25,008 bases of DNA, from contig NW_003139817.1 of assembly GCF_000003605.2 (NCBI RefSeq), positions 155,013 through 180,020 on the forward strand, given 5' to 3'. Below, piece by piece: positions 1 through 12,100 of this stretch. This DNA is from Saccoglossus kowalevskii (lineage: Eukaryota; Hemichordata; Enteropneusta; Harrimaniidae). The notes under the pieces are model-generated. The model did not search any database, was not told the origin of the DNA, and worked only from the letters and a program-made list of their open reading frames with translations. The translations under genes were made by a program, and so were the position numbers. Position 1 is the first letter of the stretch. Each line of letters begins with the position of its first letter.

Positions 1-195
1 TAGTAGTCACAGAGTAGCGTCCATCTAAAAACAGTGTCACGGTGTTTTTCGGAACCGGGAAATATCCGCTGGATCATGTATTGTCAGTAAGATCATTCAA
101 TAAGAAGCAACCTCATTCAGTTAAAGCCAATGCTCCTTTTTCATACACTATTTGATACTTTTTGTGTTTCGTCCATATATATATTTATAGTTCTC

Positions 196-245
196 TGACC
201 ATGGTCTCATTTTAAACAATTTATCACAAAACCAGGCATTGCATT
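196..245 (+). repeat. Direct repeat partner of 1238-1285
   Basis: ACCATGGTCTCATTTTAAAC and AATTTATCACAAAACCAG recur at 1238-1285 with a few differences, indicating a small duplicated or dispersed unit about 1 kb apart. Confidence 0.6.
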
Positions 246-703
246 TAATATGTTAATGTGAATACTAAGGATACAACTATAAGTGGAATCGTGCGTATAC
301 TAAACTCAATACTATATTTAAAATTAATGGGGTTCATTACAAATAATTAAATATTAACTATGTTATAAACCAAATTCAATGTAGTAATGAGAAACGAGTA
401 AGAATAATTAATTAATAAGTAAGTGATAGTATTTTTGGAGAATATGTAATAGTTACAATTAAGCTTCTATAAAGGTTAAAGTGCATTCGAAATTAGGTTA
501 TGTACTAGTTTATGTGTTCACGGCAAGTATATGGAATTTGTGACTACATGTTGAGTAATTCACACTATAATGACTTGTAAATGGAGTAATTATAATTTAA
601 AACAATAAACTAATGTAAATATTGTATAAATTCACATTTGTTTTGTTGCGATGTAAATTACTCCCAGAGCCTTGTGTAATGTAGTGTAGTGCTTACTTTT
701 TTG

Positions 704-757
704 CCGCGTTCTGTTCTGCGTGTAAAATACATTGTTTATTTACATAAAATTTACATG
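704..757 (+). repeat. Dispersed repeat, partial copy 1
   Basis: Shares the GTGTAAAATACATTG...TTTACAT stretch exactly with 6435-6460, preceded by a CGTTCTGTTCTGCG block; the rest of the repeat is not recognisable. Confidence 0.6.
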
Positions 758-1237
758 ATGTTTCATCAATCAACACAAATATTTTTTATACAAAACGTGT
801 TTGAGAACAAAACAGAGCTTTGGATTTGTTTCCTGTTAAACATGTACGTAAATATCAAACTGTCTTTACGAAACTGGATAATAACTTTGCGTAACACCGG
901 GTCAGATTACAATATTTTAGCTGGCCTAAACCAATCAAATGCACTTGTGTGCCTCAGCTATTGTTGTACTTAAACTTGAACAAAATATCTCAGTATTCCA
1001 TTTATTGAATTCGGAAAACTTGTGACTTTCTGGGATAGACTGTTTTTTTTGTTTTGTTTTTTTTGGATTGTTGACATCAAAATAATCTAGCTGCAATAAG
1101 CGTCATATTGGTTTCAATTAAACATGTAGACAAGCATATCAAACAGAGCCTGTGGCATTTCCTTAATTTACGTAAATTTATTTAGTCGGGCAGCAATCTG
1201 TCAATGAATGTCTATATCACCTACGTATGTGTTTATA

Positions 1238-1285
1238 TATCACCATGGTTTCATTTAAATCAATTTATCACAAAACGAGAAACTA
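1238..1285 (+). repeat. Direct repeat partner of 196-245
   Basis: Same orientation as the copy at 196-245 (ACCATGGTTTCATTTAAATC, AATTTATCACAAAACGAG). The AT-rich surroundings make the true borders unclear. Confidence 0.6.
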
Positions 1286-2326
1286 TATCCAATTTGAAAT
1301 ATACGTGATATCACCGCTATGATAGTCTTAATCTTTTTGTTATGTGATGTGTGGGTTAATGCATTATTGCTGTCAAATACCTCATATAATCTGTAATGTT
1401 CAGTGAATATAATATAATATAATTATCACTAAATAAATTGATGTTTTGCTCATATTAATTCTATTGATATTTTGTACACGAGTCGCCGGAGAATGTTTCG
1501 CCGATGTCACGTTTTACTATTATCTCAAATCTACATGCCGTAACATAAAACCAGAAACATCGTGGTATTCAATCATCTCTTAAAGTAGGACACACCCTAG
1601 TCAGTTTCGAATTATTCTTCAAGGACCAACACTATACAACTATACACGATATCTAGGTTTAGGGTTGGGGAAATATAGATATCAATGTTATTGTCAATGT
1701 TAGAATCAACGCTCTCACGTGGAATAGTTGTTTTATTAGTGGTTAGTTCGTTGTCGCTGGTGAGAAAGAGAAATGAGCAACAAGTAAACCAAAATGCGTT
1801 TCAAGCACCATTTCCAGCCAGAGAAGTTATTATTGCTTCTGTGAGGCGAATCTAGTAGTGCCACAAAGGCTTTTAGAACAGCTTGCTTTAACATGTGTGG
1901 ATGATTTTATTTTTATGCTGACATATAATCACACCCTAGTTGACACTTAACTATTATTTCCTTTTCCAGAATACACCATCACTTGCACAAACTTCTGAAC
2001 TTGATTTATATAATTCTGGTCAATTAATGGTTTTTTACCAATAGCACTTAAAAGCATAACATTTTCCGGGCTCTTCATTCATTTTTCAATAACCTTTACC
2101 TTCCCAACATTCTAGTGTATCACCCAGTTAGTGCAATCATTGTTGGTAGACACAGGCGCATATTTGGCTTACATCTGCTTTCTTGTCACAATCGTTCTTT
2201 AAAAAAACAATTAGTATCGTTGGCGACTATGGCGGCATCTTTGTTGGTAATAGAATGGCAAATTAAGTGAGTTTCACAGTCTTGCTCTCAAGACATTTCA
2301 ATTCTTGCATCATGTTGTTATCATAG

Positions 2327-3240
2327 TCATTTAGGTCTTAGTTTCAGTGAATGAACTGCAGCCATGTCATCAGCTACCCATATTGCATTCTGTGCTAGTT
2401 CTACTTGGATGCAATGTGATTCATCTAAGCATTGCAACGATGCTTTGTCGGGCTTGGCAATAGACAGTGGCACTGACGTATTCAAATGGCACAAGTCTCA
2501 ATTTAAACTTCATGCCATTTAGACAAGAAGTCCGAATCATTGACGATCTTCTTTAATCACTGTAGTGGCAGCAGGAGTAATTTTGTTCTTGTCAAGTTCT
2601 GTGTTTAACTTCAGTGATCAAAAGATGTCATTAGTAACTTTGGAGTAATCTAACTCCAGTTGATATTGAATTTGTTTTAAAGAGTTTGCAAATGGGTTGA
2701 TGCCATCATACCTTTGCAGAGTATTATTGGGGTTTGTGACATGCTGCTAGTGAAGTTTTTTTCCATATTGTACGTTTTCTAGATATTCCACAGGTACACA
2801 CCAGAGACATGCAATGTCTTGTATGAAACATGTTTCAAGCAAATTATCATTTTGAGATCTTGAAATATTGCCATCTTGAAATCTAAGAAAAAATGGTGGT
2901 CCACATCGTTACCCATTACTCACTTGAATTGCAAACTTAGCATCAAATTCTAGAGGCACTCAGCGATAGTTGTCACGGTGTTATTTCCATTACTCTTTGT
3001 GTCTTGTGCTGCATCAATATCTTTTATTGTGCTATGTATAACTATACCTTGTCTGGAACGTACAGCTTGTGACTGTGAACCATTCTTGACCAAGCCATGT
3101 TCTCTAGTCTATTATCATTGTAGAAGTGGTTTATCTTAACCGTTGCCCTTTTTCCTGCCATTTGTTCTGTGCAATACCAACCCCAATATAAGCTTTGCTG
3201 CTTACTTCTCACGATCATGTGCCAATTTTGTTGCTCGAAT
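2327..3240 (-). pseudogene. Decayed protein-coding sequence (multicopy invertebrate family, unnamed)
   Basis: Read on the minus strand, protein-like blocks survive across stops and frameshifts. In order: IRATKLAHDREK, GVGIAQNKWQEKG, GLVKNGSQSQAVRSRQG, NDNLLETCFIQDIACLWC, LQRYDGINPFANSLKQIQ, VIKEDRQ, VPLSIAKPDKASL and IWVADDMAAVHSLKLRPK. The last three recall an uncharacterised protein family common in marine invertebrate genomes (DRQLFGxLL, PxSLAxxDGSLRKT, xxDGMAxxQ motifs). That link is from memory and inferential. More than ten in-frame stops make it non-functional. Confidence 0.6.
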
Positions 3241-3810
3241 TTGTGAGATTGTTATGTTGTATCCATATTAATCCTTCTTCCTATAATCCTTGAACCTGTA
3301 AAATATCGTCGTGTGTTCAATCTCATTATTTAACTGTGCATGGCCAATGTATGGTTTCATTTTACTTTGCTTCAATCTTTGACTGAATCCGGCCAAAGGT
3401 GTTTGCAAGAGTATCGTTTAAACAACAGCCATGGAGAGTAGCTATTGATTGATTGATGTCAGCTGCATAAACTAAGGTATTCGCCAGGAAAAATTCTGAA
3501 CCAATATCATGTTATACACCACTTAATAGCAATTATAGAATTATTCCACCTGCACAAGTATCATACTAGTATTTAAATACAGATAAAGCACGCCACATCT
3601 GATTTGTAAGCGTTGTTTATGCAGTGCTTAGATATTTAACAGGTTCCCTGTTATTCTATAATTTCCAAATTCTGTGGGGGAAATTAGGGTTAGGCAGAGT
3701 GGTAAGTGTGGTAGAAACAGCTTAATGTGTGCGCTGTCGGTTGCTCATTTATAAATCAACCTCCTTCGGAATCCGAAATAGCTAAGTCGTTGAAGTCTAC
3801 CTTTATAGCC

Positions 3811-4085
3811 CCGTCACACCAGAACGTTTTGGTCAGCGTTCTCTGAACGTTCCAATCGTCCAATTTCCGAGCGTTCTGGAACGAGGTAGACACATCCAGC
3901 GTTCGATTAACGAGTGCCTAACGTATGACTAGCGTGTTCCTAACGCACGAGGAGCGTGTAATGAGCGACCAAGTAAGATACCCCTGGAAATCATTTACGT
4001 GTGCTAACGTGTCACTAGCGCGCGACGAACGACTTTTAAACGTTAAGTGAGCGTGTTGAGTGTGTATCTAACGTTACGTCGTTAA
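3811..4085. repeat. CpG-dense, ACG/GCGT-rich block
   Basis: Against a CpG-poor background this stretch is packed with CpG in recurring words: AACGTT, GAGCGTG, AGCGTTC, CTAACG. It begins CCCCGTCACACCAGAACG, which looks like a DNA-transposon end, but no inverted partner is visible at the right border. It has no open frame of note. It is probably a non-autonomous or truncated element; a gene-free CpG island is the alternative. Confidence 0.55.
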
Positions 4086-6395
4086 TTTGACAACCATTTA
4101 GCAATCATTTTGCCCTCGTTTTTAACATGCACATTAGATCATGCCGCACACTCTATCATACGTATGCTGTATACTCTGCTATACGTATACTATGTGGCTC
4201 AAACATGTACATATCGCATATTCTTGCAACTACATTATTGTGTACATTTGTCAGTGGTTATGACAATGTGAAACATTTATATAAAATGTATTCTATTCTG
4301 GGCAGCATAAGAAGTTTATAAATAGACTTGTTTCTTGTCACTTGCTTCCTCATTTGAGATTTTCTTCTACAAACAAGTGCGCAATAAAAGGTGTACAATT
4401 TGTGTTTCGTGCACACTATAAAAACCATCTTTTGTTTATAACCTTGTTTCGTACATTTATGTTTGCGATTCCCAGTGCGCAGAAATTGTTTGTGCACACT
4501 TTAGGACACGAGATTTTCACAGTCATGTAATTAACACTTGAATACACTACTGAAAAATACGTATGGGAATATTTTAACTATAGATTATATTTCACTAATT
4601 TGAGCGAGATAATGAATTGTTTGAGCAACGGACATCGAGTTACGAAAACACTGAGTTACAAAAATACTACGGCCGGATATTTGAATCCAAGCCACTTTTG
4701 CGAAACCACGCCCAAATTGTGAAAATCGTAAAAGAACATGTCCAATAAGTATAACGTCAACATCATCCACACTTACAGACTTTTCAGGGGCAACATAAAC
4801 AAGCTGAAAAAATAATTTTCACAATTGGTTTCAGTATCAGTAGTGGATTCACCTTCCATTAATTCATGCACATCTATGTATTTGTCAATATACCACCCAC
4901 ACCATCCACTCATACGCCATTAATCACGTTCACTACGAGTTGTTATCATACTGTAAAGATCTGAAAGACCTTCCACAGCATCAGAGTATGTAAATAAGGA
5001 ATATAAACATCAAGTCAAGCATAAAATATAATATAATGTTTGCAATACAAACACTTATCAACATCGTGGAATTTTGAAATACGCTTTGTATCTGTTTTTC
5101 CAGGCACCATTCACAGAAGCTACATATCATGTAAAGAAATGGTGACAATTTACTTCATAGTAAAACAGCAATAGGCGTAATGTAGATGTTCTCAACAAGG
5201 AAACTAGAAGAGTGAAAGTGTCTATATTATTAACCAGAACAGTTAAAACAGGGTCTAATCACAGGTTAAGAAATCATTGAGCAGATTCTGCTTTGTGATC
5301 TGAGTCCACCAGATTCTATAAATCAGAAAAATATGTTACAACTCCAGTACCAAAAACTTCATATAATACATAGATCCATAACAGAAATTAGTGCCACGAT
5401 TTCTGTGATGTTGTTTTTACTCTATGTCAGTCTTCGCAGCACCTGTGAACTTGTAGTGAATATCTAGAATCCAATGTAGGAGTTAACCTTTACGATACAC
5501 ATAGTTCTCAGGAAATTGATGTGGTAGCCAAGTTAAAACAAGAATGTAAATACATACTATAAAAGATTGAGGAATTCCATAACCACATAATGTATAAAAG
5601 AATAACTAAGACCTAAATGTCATGCTGCTGTAAAACCAGGTTGATGGGTGGAACACATTCCAAAAATACACTAAGAATGGATTCAGTACATGCAAAACTC
5701 CATGCATTTACTCTGTTTAACATACTCACAAAAACATTGCCAAGTGGATAACAAAATCTGTTGTTTATTGGAAAAGGATCGTACAAATATTTATCTACAG
5801 TGCAGCGAGGTATAAATACAATGCATAAATTACTACATATTAATTGCACAAATGGTTAGACTCGGATGGCGTAGTTTGTGAATGTCATTGATCATTTATA
5901 TTCTCATTGGGGATTACCCTATTGAAAATTGGAGGAGTGTTTGAAGGTAAGATGGACATGAGAAAAAGGAGGCAAAACACACAATGACTGTTCAGCACCT
6001 TGGGGACAAATAGGGAGAAGATACTAGACTACCAATTTACTGAAGTTTCTTTTAGAATGGGTAACCCCTTTACAAATGACAGTTTGATATCTAAAAAAGA
6101 AACTAAACAATTGAAATATCACAAAAACAATAGATTTAATAATAATAAATACAGCATGTATAGCAAAATATAAGGCTGAAAAGCTGTTTACTCTTAGGAA
6201 AATTGGGACATAATTTTGTTGCATATCGATCATAATGGAAACATTCCTTTTCAGAATGATTATTCTGTAAAAATTACCATTTATTGCACACATGTGTAAT
6301 GTATTTATATAGTCAATGCAGCAAATATACTTGTATGAAATACTCATATTTACATTTTTCACTGAACATTGTCACAGATGGTTTCAGAATCATTT
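4086..6395. other. No gene seen
   Basis: Several open frames under 115 codons occur on both strands, with low-complexity or membrane-like composition expected from AT-rich DNA. None resembles a known protein or sits between convincing splice sites. Confidence 0.5.
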
Positions 6396-6502
6396 AAAGT
6401 CCTGTTCAATATGGGACTAATAGCGACGTATACGTGTGTAAAATACATTGTTTATTTACATGAAATTCGAACACGCGCTGCGCGACGACCACCGCGCTTT
6501 AA
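6396..6502 (+). repeat. Dispersed repeat, copy 2
   Basis: Matches 17052-17153: GATATGGGACT/AATATGGGACT, then a GTATAC block, TTTACATGAAATTCGAACA, GCGCTGC and CTTTAAG. It also shares a 26-base identical stretch with the segment near 720. It carries more CpG than copy 3, where CG is often changed to CA or TG. Confidence 0.75.
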
Positions 6503-9002
6503 GTTATCCAAAGTACCTTCATTTGTTATCTATTGATATGTAAATTAGTTTATTGTTTTGATCTAATTACACAATATATTAAATTCAAATGATCTCTAAA
6601 ACCACTCATCCAATTAGTTACAAGTACAAAACCAAGCTGATACCAAATTTCTGAATAATATAACCTGTTTTTGTCTTTATGATTTATTTTCAAAAACACA
6701 AAAGCATAATGCAAGAATACAAAATGCAATTCACTTTTTGTTCAAGTTTTATAATGGTTTCATGTGCTCTTTTCATTAATTAACATAATAAATGGTTTTG
6801 TATATATCCGAAACTATGTAGGTGGCATATTTTACTTTATTAATGTCGCTACAAGTGTTTTCAACAAAAAGACTATAGACAAGAGTGGTTATAAATGTTG
6901 GCAGACTTATTTTACCCAATTTATATATTGCAGTGTTAAGTACACTGTATGTGAATTATTATGGCTTGTCATCTTAACTTTTATTCATTTCATTAAATAA
7001 ATGGGTTTCTACATAATGCAAAAAAGCAAATACATGCTAGTCCAGTATGAGTATCCACAATGACATCAAATAATGTCTATCCCATGTTACAAATACTGCA
7101 AACAAGTATACACCATTCACATTATCATGTTTATAGCTATTGAGTTTTGAAAATTGGTAAAACAGCATAAAATATATAAAAACTTATTAATACATGTGCA
7201 TTAATAAAATTTTAATAAAATTATTTCATTTCTACCATAAATAGCAATAAAATATGGCTTTATTACAATAAATAGAAATAAATAGAACATATTGGTGAAT
7301 CTAAGAAGACAACATAAAAGTTATGTATATACAATATATTTACATGATGACTGGAAAACCTTTGTAATTGTAGTGGTTACCAATGTCATAAATAGTGCAG
7401 TTGTCATGGCAAATAACAATATGATTACCTAACCCTAATTAATGCTAAAATTCAAATTTCACAATTATAGTAATTATTGAGCCATTATCTCTGAGATAAA
7501 TTAACACTACAGTTTATTATTAATATGTTATTATATTAGTTTATCATCTAAATTTACACACCTCGACAACCAACCATCATTTGGCACGACCAAAATATAA
7601 AATGCCGGATTCATGATTCTTTGGTATGTGTATCATCAATAAAGTGATAACATAAGTAAGATTGCACAACCCAAGTTATATTTACTCAGGGAAAATATAT
7701 AAAAACAAAACAAGTAGTATACTTCACTGTTAAGCAATCTTGTAAATAACATGCATCAACAATATTACATAGATAAAATGAAGAAGAAAAAATGTTGAAC
7801 TGTACAAAATTTAAACTTTATACAAATTGACGTGGCAGTTTATAGTTAATGCTTCAAAAGAAACTCAATCCAGCAACTACATCCAATAAAATACTACCTA
7901 TCAATACTTGATTATCTAAGTTTTAAATTCTCAGAAAACAAGTTTAATTGTTCACTACGTATCTGCTGTTAAAATGGTTCAGTCAATATAGATGTGAATA
8001 GCAGCAAAGCAATTACATGTTACAAATAAAAAGGTGTCCCAAAGAACTGACAATCGTATATAGTGTACTTATTAACACATAGCTGGCTGATATTGTTTTT
8101 TTCACAATTTCACTATTGGCTAGAGGCTTTCAGCAGGAAATGTGTTAAACATAATAGCTCAATTAGAAGTATACAGACTTAAATGTTCAAGGTGCATTTA
8201 AAAGTCAGAATGAAATCTGTAAGCATTTCATTAATGTTTTAGAAATTTTCATCTTAACATTTCCATGGCTATTTCAAAACACTGAATGGTAGCCAGGTCA
8301 GCAAACACTAATCTGGTGTCAATACAATTATGATCTATGATAATGGAGCAGAAATTGAATGCTTTCAATGAGTTTCTAAAAAACAAGTACATTTTTGTAT
8401 GACCTTCATCAATAACATTAGCAATGAAAAATATTAAAAACTTGCTATGACTAGCTACATATATGTATCTAATCAGGACATATTAGGTGTTTTGATAATT
8501 GTATGCTACTAAAAATGTCATGGCTAATGAGAGGTATATGTAAATATTCAATATATGAACCATATTAGACAACTAAAAACTGCAACATAAATAAAACTAC
8601 TGTACATACGATCAGAGGTAAATAGAAAACATTCCAGGGAAAAAACACTATCATTCTTATTAATAAATACAAATTTGGCATTATTGTAAAAAACTGTCAC
8701 CTGTTGTTAATGCTGTAGTACAAGTTTTTTGTTTGTTCTTTTTTCTAAAGAGAAATCAATTAAATATTTTCTGGACCATCAAAGCGAGACTTTGCTAAGC
8801 AGAGATGACAGTGAACCTGTACATGTTTAATCTGGTGCTTATTCTACATCAGCAATGCCAATTCTCCCTGAGTGTTTAAAATTGGCAATACACATGATCT
8901 AACTTACCTACATATTATCATGCAAAGTATGAGGCAGCAGTCTACTGTGATAGGTGGGATGACATTTTAACATTCTAGCCTATATTATTCATATATTTTT
9001 TT
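6503..9002 (-). other. 3' untranslated region and downstream flank of alpha2/delta
   Basis: The message must continue left of the stop at 9003. No AATAAA signal on the minus strand is seen in the first 500 bases. Minus-strand AATAAA occurs at 7259-7264, 6980-6985, 6836-6841 and 6683-6688, so the 3' UTR may be long, but the true end cannot be chosen. No other gene is seen here. Confidence 0.4.
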
Positions 9003-9104
9003 TTAGAAAAGCCGGACTATCAAAAATGCACATGTTAGATGAGTAAGTACAGTGAATATTGATGCTGATATGCTAGATCCTTTGCCACAATCACTGTAAT
9101 CAGC
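9003..9104 (-). CDS. alpha2/delta terminal coding exon 22 (residues 567-599, stop)
   Basis: 102 bases, acceptor TTGCAG, stop TAA at 9003-9005. It encodes ADYSDCGKGSS followed by a hydrophobic tail to LIVRLF, equivalent to DYTDCGG plus hydrophobic tail in vertebrates, where the tail is a GPI-anchor signal. The Cys-Gly-Lys-Gly-Ser-Ser stretch is the likely anchor-site region (inference). Confidence 0.92.
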   Translation of the reverse strand, partial: ADYSDCGKGSSISASIFTVLTHLTCAFLIVRLF

Positions 9105-12100
9105 CTGCAATCAAAACAGATAGTCATAATGAGACAAGAAATCATTGTACAAGACAAAGACATCTGATTACTACTAAATTATAGACCCTAACACTATGAT
9201 GATATTTCACAAACCTTACAACTAACCCTAGAATCATGCAATCATGTAATTTTGGACAAAAGGCAATACTTTCCATTTGATAGTAATAAATATGTGTGAA
9301 TTAAAGAATATATTTTGAAATGTACAAATTTTTATGCAAATCTTGTACTTGTCTTCAAATGTTTTCTGCATTTCTTGTTATTGTATTCAGTTAGTGGCAA
9401 TCTGCATTATTATGCACAGTCAGTCTCCCGAGGTTCACACTTTAAGTGTTTCAAAAGCACATACAATGTATGACATACAATTGTTCCAAAACACCAAAGA
9501 ATCTGATAGTGTCATCAGAGGACAAGTTCAGGACATGTATGCATCTAGTGAGCTTATTAGTGTACATTGATTACATATTACTTACTTGTGGATGATTATT
9601 ATAACAAAAACCAGGCCTCATTCTATATCTTGGCTGTGTTGCAGCTACACAGGGATCTGGGCCATCTAGTGAATCAGGCGGTCAAGAAAAAACAACAAGA
9701 AAACTATTTGGGATTGCATATCACATACACTACACACTAGTGAATAACGTTCTGCAATTGGAAGCACATTTTCAGATCAACTGAAAAATATTTAACATCC
9801 AAAGGCAGTATTCTTTAACAATTCAGTTAGTGGCTTCCAAAAACTACTGAATATTTGAACCGAAACATTTTAATATATTTGATTTTCTTCAAATTATAAA
9901 ATTAATCACTTTTTTTTGTTTTTGGATTTTCACTCTTGAAGTAGAAATTTAATAATAATTCATACCACATTATAAAACAGATAAAACAGATAAAACAGAT
10001 AAAATGACATTAATACATCAGGTTCCCAACCACATGCAAGATTAATGAACACTTGTTTAAAAGGATATCTTTCTCTGGTTCTTGCTTAACTATAATATTA
10101 GGACAAGACCCACAATCAGGTTCAATTATTACTAGAAGCAAATTAGTACCAGGAACTCGACTCACACTCCAGTCCCTAGAAATATAAACAAAACACACTT
10201 AATATACACAGTATTAACCTCAATATTCAAAAATATATACACTTAAATTTATATACAAATCTATTTGTATGTATCAATGTATACAACTCTATTTCTATTA
10301 ATATATATACCTATATACATTTATTTTTATATACCTATACACGTAAAAACTTGATACAAAGCAAATTAGCAAACCTATATAGAAAGGCCACCTGTCTATA
10401 AAGGCCAAAATCCCAAAGTCTGTATTTGTATTAGTGTAGACATTGTTCTGTATAATATTAGAGACATAGATAATGGATTCAAAAAAAAAACTTGCATGAA
10501 CAAAATTGATGTTTTGACATCATCTTTTAGTGGTCTGATTTTAGTGGTTTGGGACACTATGCATATAAACAATAGCACGTCTGCAAAGGTTTGTAAGGTG
10601 AACATTATTCTGTTAATTCTACTGAATTGCACCTGATACAAATTCTTTTAGTGGTCTTAGATATTACTTTTTATCATCATCTTTAGAAATCATTATTGAG
10701 ACCAAAGCAGTTGGCAGATATCCACAAATCAACAATAGTTCTCACCTGCTGCAGTTATTACTACATACAAGTTGGTCACTGTATTCTTGACTCATTGGAC
10801 CATAATAATATTGTTTTTCAAGTTTAATACAACTTATATTTTCTTCTTTCTTGGCACTTTCTTCCTCTTGAGCAAGAACTGCAATAATAAATCGTTAAAA
10901 CAAAACCTATTAATGAGTTTTTGGAGCAAGTAGGTAAAGTAGCAAACAACCATGTCACATTTGGAAGGTTAGTTTATAACTTTGTATCCACATGCACCAA
11001 GACATTGTTAATCATCTTGAAATGAACAGCAAGCAAACATTGTTGCTGAACGGATTGATAAAACTGGCAAACACAGGCTAATCTACACAGTTTCCTTATA
11101 GATAAATTAATGGCACACCAACAAAAGTGTTAACTAAACATACTTGACAGCTCCCAAAACCAAATTTCCAGCATGTACCTACTGCCGAAAAAGTGAGAAA
11201 CTATATTCTACAGGTACAGGTGATGTGTACCTGGTAGGTGATACTATAATTATTCTTAATTCTGGGGCTGTCAACTGGCTGGCAGTAATAAGGCATACTT
11301 TGTCTGATTTAGACACACAGTAGTAGAAATTGGTGTCGCGCCATAAACAAGAACATAAAACTCCAGTAGAACTTACCGGTTGTTGACCAGGATGAGAAGA
11401 GTATATTATAAAGATTGTACTGAATATAACTCCTAAAAAAAATGAAATCAAAGAAAGCTTTGTAAGAACTCTTATGTCTTGTGAGTATGGAAGGCATATG
11501 AAGTAAAAATAGGGGTTTTAAAATTAACCATTAGTCTTGATGCATTTTGTCTTCTAAGGTATGTAAAAAAAGTGTGAGTACTCACCATGAAGCTTTGGTT
11601 GCCCACCAGTTAAGGGTGAGAGCTTCTGGTAAAGATGGCTGCAAAGAAACCAAGCATATCCATCAAAAATAATACGTAATAGACTGATCATCCATATAAA
11701 TTCTGGGTTTACATAAATGCATGAATTCATCTTCAGAGAACAGAACAGAATATTACTTCATGTAAGCTACAAACATGAAATACTGTCGACCTGATGAAGG
11801 ATGCCCTCAATATTTTTGTTAAAGTTCCCTCCATGTACATGAAATTTTACAGATGTTTTGCTAAGAAGTGAATTAATGAACTTACAATATGCAATGATCT
11901 AGCACCTGCTGCTGTAGCTTGTTTTTCTTCCGTTTTCAGACAAGATGCTTGAAAATCAAAAGATTCAACTCTGTAAAAAAAAAAAAAGAATTGTTAAATT
12001 GTGGACAGAAAACTATTGAACCTTCGGGAGATTGTTCAGTTAGTTNNNNNNNNNNNNNNNNNNNNNNNNNNNNNNNNNNNNNNNNNNNNNNNNNNNNNNN

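Larger units (their letters stand above)
1..2326. other. AT-rich, no gene seen
   Basis: Apart from the repeats at 196, 704 and 1238, I see no protein-like frame, RNA gene or clear promoter. The open frame at 689-973 has no recognisable content. Confidence 0.55.

Noticed and set aside
4585-4770. Minus-strand open frame with protein-like composition (DDVDVILIGHVLLRFSQFG)
   Set aside because: Only 61 codons, no recognised motif, and no supporting splice sites or neighbours.
6024-6362. 112-codon minus-strand open frame
   Set aside because: Composition is the Ile/Phe/Ser-rich pattern expected of AT-rich non-coding DNA; no motif, and it abuts a dispersed repeat.
10050-10056. A conventional GT donor (T/GTTCAT) as the end of exon 20
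   Set aside because: It is a very weak donor and leaves an unconserved 16-residue tail; the ATATCC/TTCTTGAC/AC trio explains the junction better.
10010-10068. Reading exon 20 on to a stop near 10010 as the protein C-terminus
   Set aside because: The added residues match nothing in the family, and conserved downstream exons (DGPDPC, YSDCG, hydrophobic tail) follow in frame when the AT-AC intron is removed.
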